Below, in pieces: positions 62,718 through 64,000 of a stretch of 64,000 nt of DNA. The DNA comes from JAIBBG01 sp040381475 (GTDB lineage Bacteria; Bacteroidota; Bacteroidia; Flavobacteriales_D; Sanyastnellaceae). Where the stretch lies: NCBI GenBank assembly GCA_040381475.1, contig JBEIHH010000001.1, positions 1 to 64,000 on the forward strand. Reading direction: 5' to 3'. Under the pieces are notes generated by a model. The model was not told the DNA's origin and searched no databases. It saw nothing but the letters and a program-made list of their open reading frames with translations. The position numbers were made by a program, and so were the translations under genes. The first letter of the stretch is position 1. Every line of letters starts with the position of its first letter.

Positions 62718-62725
62718 TACTTTTG
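62718..62725 (+). promoter_or_regulatory. -7 element (TACTTTTG) before the lipoprotein gene
   Basis: TACTTTTG fits TAnnTTTG, 23 nt before the ATG at 62749. No TTTG at the -33 distance. Confidence 0.5.
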
Positions 62726-62748
62726 TCTCACAACTAAATACTTAAGCA

Positions 62749-63291
62749 ATGAAACATGCACTTGGTTTATTTTTCCTTACAGTTGCACTAGCACTTTTGA
62801 CAGGCTGCGAAAAATTTAATGAAAAACGATTTTCTACTTCCATAATTCACGAATTTGAAATCGATATTCAAACGGATGGCGAATTGACTGTGGACATGAA
62901 CGGGGAACTCACTTCACTCATCAATGCCGAACTCGAGAAAGTAAAGGACGAGATAAAGAATTATGAGCTCGTAAGCATGACCTATAAAATATGGGATTTT
63001 TATCCCGTGGCATCGAATACTTTCAGCGGCACCCTTGGTATTGGTAACGCCAATAGCACTGAGGCAGGAGTGATATATGCCTATAACGATATCGATTTAC
63101 AGGCAGGTTTTGCCAATGCAAATCAGGTCAATATGAGTTTCAATAGCCAGGACATTTCTAGAATTCAGCAGTATTTTTTGGACACGAATGGTCTCAAATT
63201 ATACCTTACCGGAGCGGTGTCAGCGAAACCAGTTCATTTCATACTTCAGGTTATCGTGAACATTGATGCGATTGCTGAAGTGAAAAAATAG
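62749..63291 (+). CDS. Lipoprotein, unknown function
   Basis: A 180-residue lipoprotein: leader FFLTVALALLTGCEKF (lipobox LLTGC, Cys ~20). The mature part is mixed, with an acidic helix (SLINAELEKVKDEIKNYELVSM) between beta-type stretches (HEFEIDIQTDGELTVDM, HFILQVIVNIDAIAEV). No family recognised. It has its own promoter element and terminator. Confidence 0.7.
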   Translation: MKHALGLFFLTVALALLTGCEKFNEKRFSTSIIHEFEIDIQTDGELTVDMNGELTSLINAELEKVKDEIKNYELVSMTYKIWDFYPVASNTFSGTLGIGNANSTEAGVIYAYNDIDLQAGFANANQVNMSFNSQDISRIQQYFLDTNGLKLYLTGAVSAKPVHFILQVIVNIDAIAEVKK

Positions 63292-63312
63292 AATTTTTCA
63301 ATTTTGATGAGG

Positions 63313-63338
63313 GCCCTGAAGAAATTCAGGGCTTTTTT
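63313..63338 (+). terminator. Terminator with GAAA loop
   Basis: A perfect 8-bp stem GCCCTGAA (63313-63320) / TTCAGGGC (63325-63332) capped by a GAAA tetraloop and followed by TTTTTT. Confidence 0.9.
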
Positions 63339-63531
63339 CTTTCTGAGCCATAATAAGATATCAGATTTTCTCACCGTCTTTGGCTCTGTAATCAATTGAG
63401 CTTTTTCGCTTTGGGTCGTTTCGAAGTAGTTCTGACGTCCTATGGCAACCGAAAAATTCCAATCTCCGTGAAATTTTTATTTCGTTGAGTCAATTCATTG
63501 ACTAATCTCGCGGAATAGCATAAATACTATC

Positions 63532-64000
63532 ATGAAACTGAAAATTTTACTTTCTGCTGTTTTCGGATTGCTTTTATTGATCAAAGCACAGGCTCAGCCG
63601 GGTGATACTACTGTAGTTCAAACTTTTAGCTGGGAGAGTCAGAATAACCCCAACACAGCTTACGATTCACCGGGCAGACGGTGGTTCAATTTTCCTGCTT
63701 CAGACAATGGAGTGGAGTATCAAAAAATTCTGATGTATTACAATTTGAAATGTTTTTCAGATGGTACTGCTGGCAATCTTGGTTTCCCTTGCGGCGAATG
63801 GGATTACCTGACTTATACTTATCTGTTTCAGCATACAGGAGTATACGATAGCACTTTGACAAATCATCCATTGTATTTAATAAACAATGCTGATTTCTAT
63901 TTCGCCGAACTTACTTCGCAGGCAGTTGTGCATACCCAGCAAGTGGAGCAGGAATACACAGTAATTGATGACGTTGCCGATCCAAATATTTATGATATTG
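63532..64000 (+). CDS. Secreted protein (PNGase F-related?), 3' end outside the window
   Basis: The open frame runs from ATG 63532 to the end of the window (156 codons). Signal peptide ~1-21 (LLLLIKAQAQ). The following sequence, with DTTVVQTFSWES, WFNFPASDNGVEYQKILMYYNLKC and GFPCGEWDYLTYTYL, resembles the opening of secreted Bacteroidota proteins related to peptide-N-glycosidase F (pattern LKC...CGEWDY). The rest, including any sorting domain, is outside. Assignment is from a short motif and is tentative. Confidence 0.6.
   Translation, partial: MKLKILLSAVFGLLLLIKAQAQPGDTTVVQTFSWESQNNPNTAYDSPGRRWFNFPASDNGVEYQKILMYYNLKCFSDGTAGNLGFPCGEWDYLTYTYLFQHTGVYDSTLTNHPLYLINNADFYFAELTSQAVVHTQQVEQEYTVIDDVADPNIYDI

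Noticed and set aside
1..64000. CRISPR array, insertion sequence, phage or restriction system
   Set aside because: No regularly spaced direct repeats, transposase, integrase, cas, methylase or phage structural motifs were found in any reading frame examined.

Overview
The window is chromosomal DNA from a member of the Bacteroidota, probably a Flavobacteriales-like marine or freshwater bacterium. The evidence is: several secreted proteins with type IX secretion (T9SS) C-terminal sorting domains; an LpxC-FabZ fusion; an E1 alpha-beta fusion dehydrogenase; a BshA bacillithiol enzyme; DUF4301, DUF2851 and TRL-like proteins; an S16 protein with a long Ala-rich tail; and promoters of the Bacteroidota type (TTTG / TAnnTTTG). 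Almost no start codon has a strong Shine-Dalgarno sequence, also as expected. The genus cannot be named from this sequence alone. No rRNA, tRNA, CRISPR array, insertion sequence, phage gene or integrase was seen.

Layout. 1-4.7 kb: three T9SS-B sorted surface proteins, the first cut by the window edge. 4.7-10.1 kb (minus): prenyl diphosphate synthase, RfbA, an RND/MMPL exporter and a YitT protein. 10.3-14.0 kb: RpoN (sigma-54), a PAP2-like membrane protein, GalE and an Hpt phosphotransfer protein. 14.05-14.47 kb: a gene-free stretch with four same-strand copies of one hairpin element, the most unusual feature here. 14.5-18.9 kb: DUF4301, a lone ABC ATPase, LpxA and LpxC/FabZ (lipid A). 19.1-21.6 kb: small lipoproteins and secreted proteins. 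21.6-25.2 kb (minus): aconitase, RimM, S16. 25.3-32.1 kb: a VOC remnant, RsmE, a GH20 hexosaminidase, a 2[4Fe-4S] ferredoxin, a LuxC-type acyl-CoA reductase and a lipoprotein. 32.2-35.6 kb: a T9SS-A protein, small proteins, RibH and a TPR protein. 36.0-41.0 kb: a very long TraB/GumN protein, RecF and a DUF721 protein. 41.1-49.7 kb: a T9SS-sorted pentaheme cytochrome, PDH E1 beta, an enolase-superfamily epimerase, small secreted proteins, an ArsR regulator, a hydrolase and the fused E1. 50.2-57.2 kb: a histone-H1-like DNA-binding protein, a flavoprotein and a three-gene family of modular coiled-coil proteins. 57.2-64.0 kb: AroQ, BshA, PhoH/PIN, PspC, DUF2851, a lipoprotein and a secreted protein cut by the window end.

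Most genes are housekeeping or envelope genes in short operons: lpxC/fabZ-lpxA-ABC; acn-OMP-secreted protein; bshA-membrane protein; DUF2851-PspC; recF-DUF721. No single large new system is evident. The best leads are the 14-kb hairpin array (candidate sibling small RNAs), the modular protein family at 52.6-57.2 kb, and several promoter elements lying only 5-7 nt before an ATG, which suggest leaderless mRNAs.
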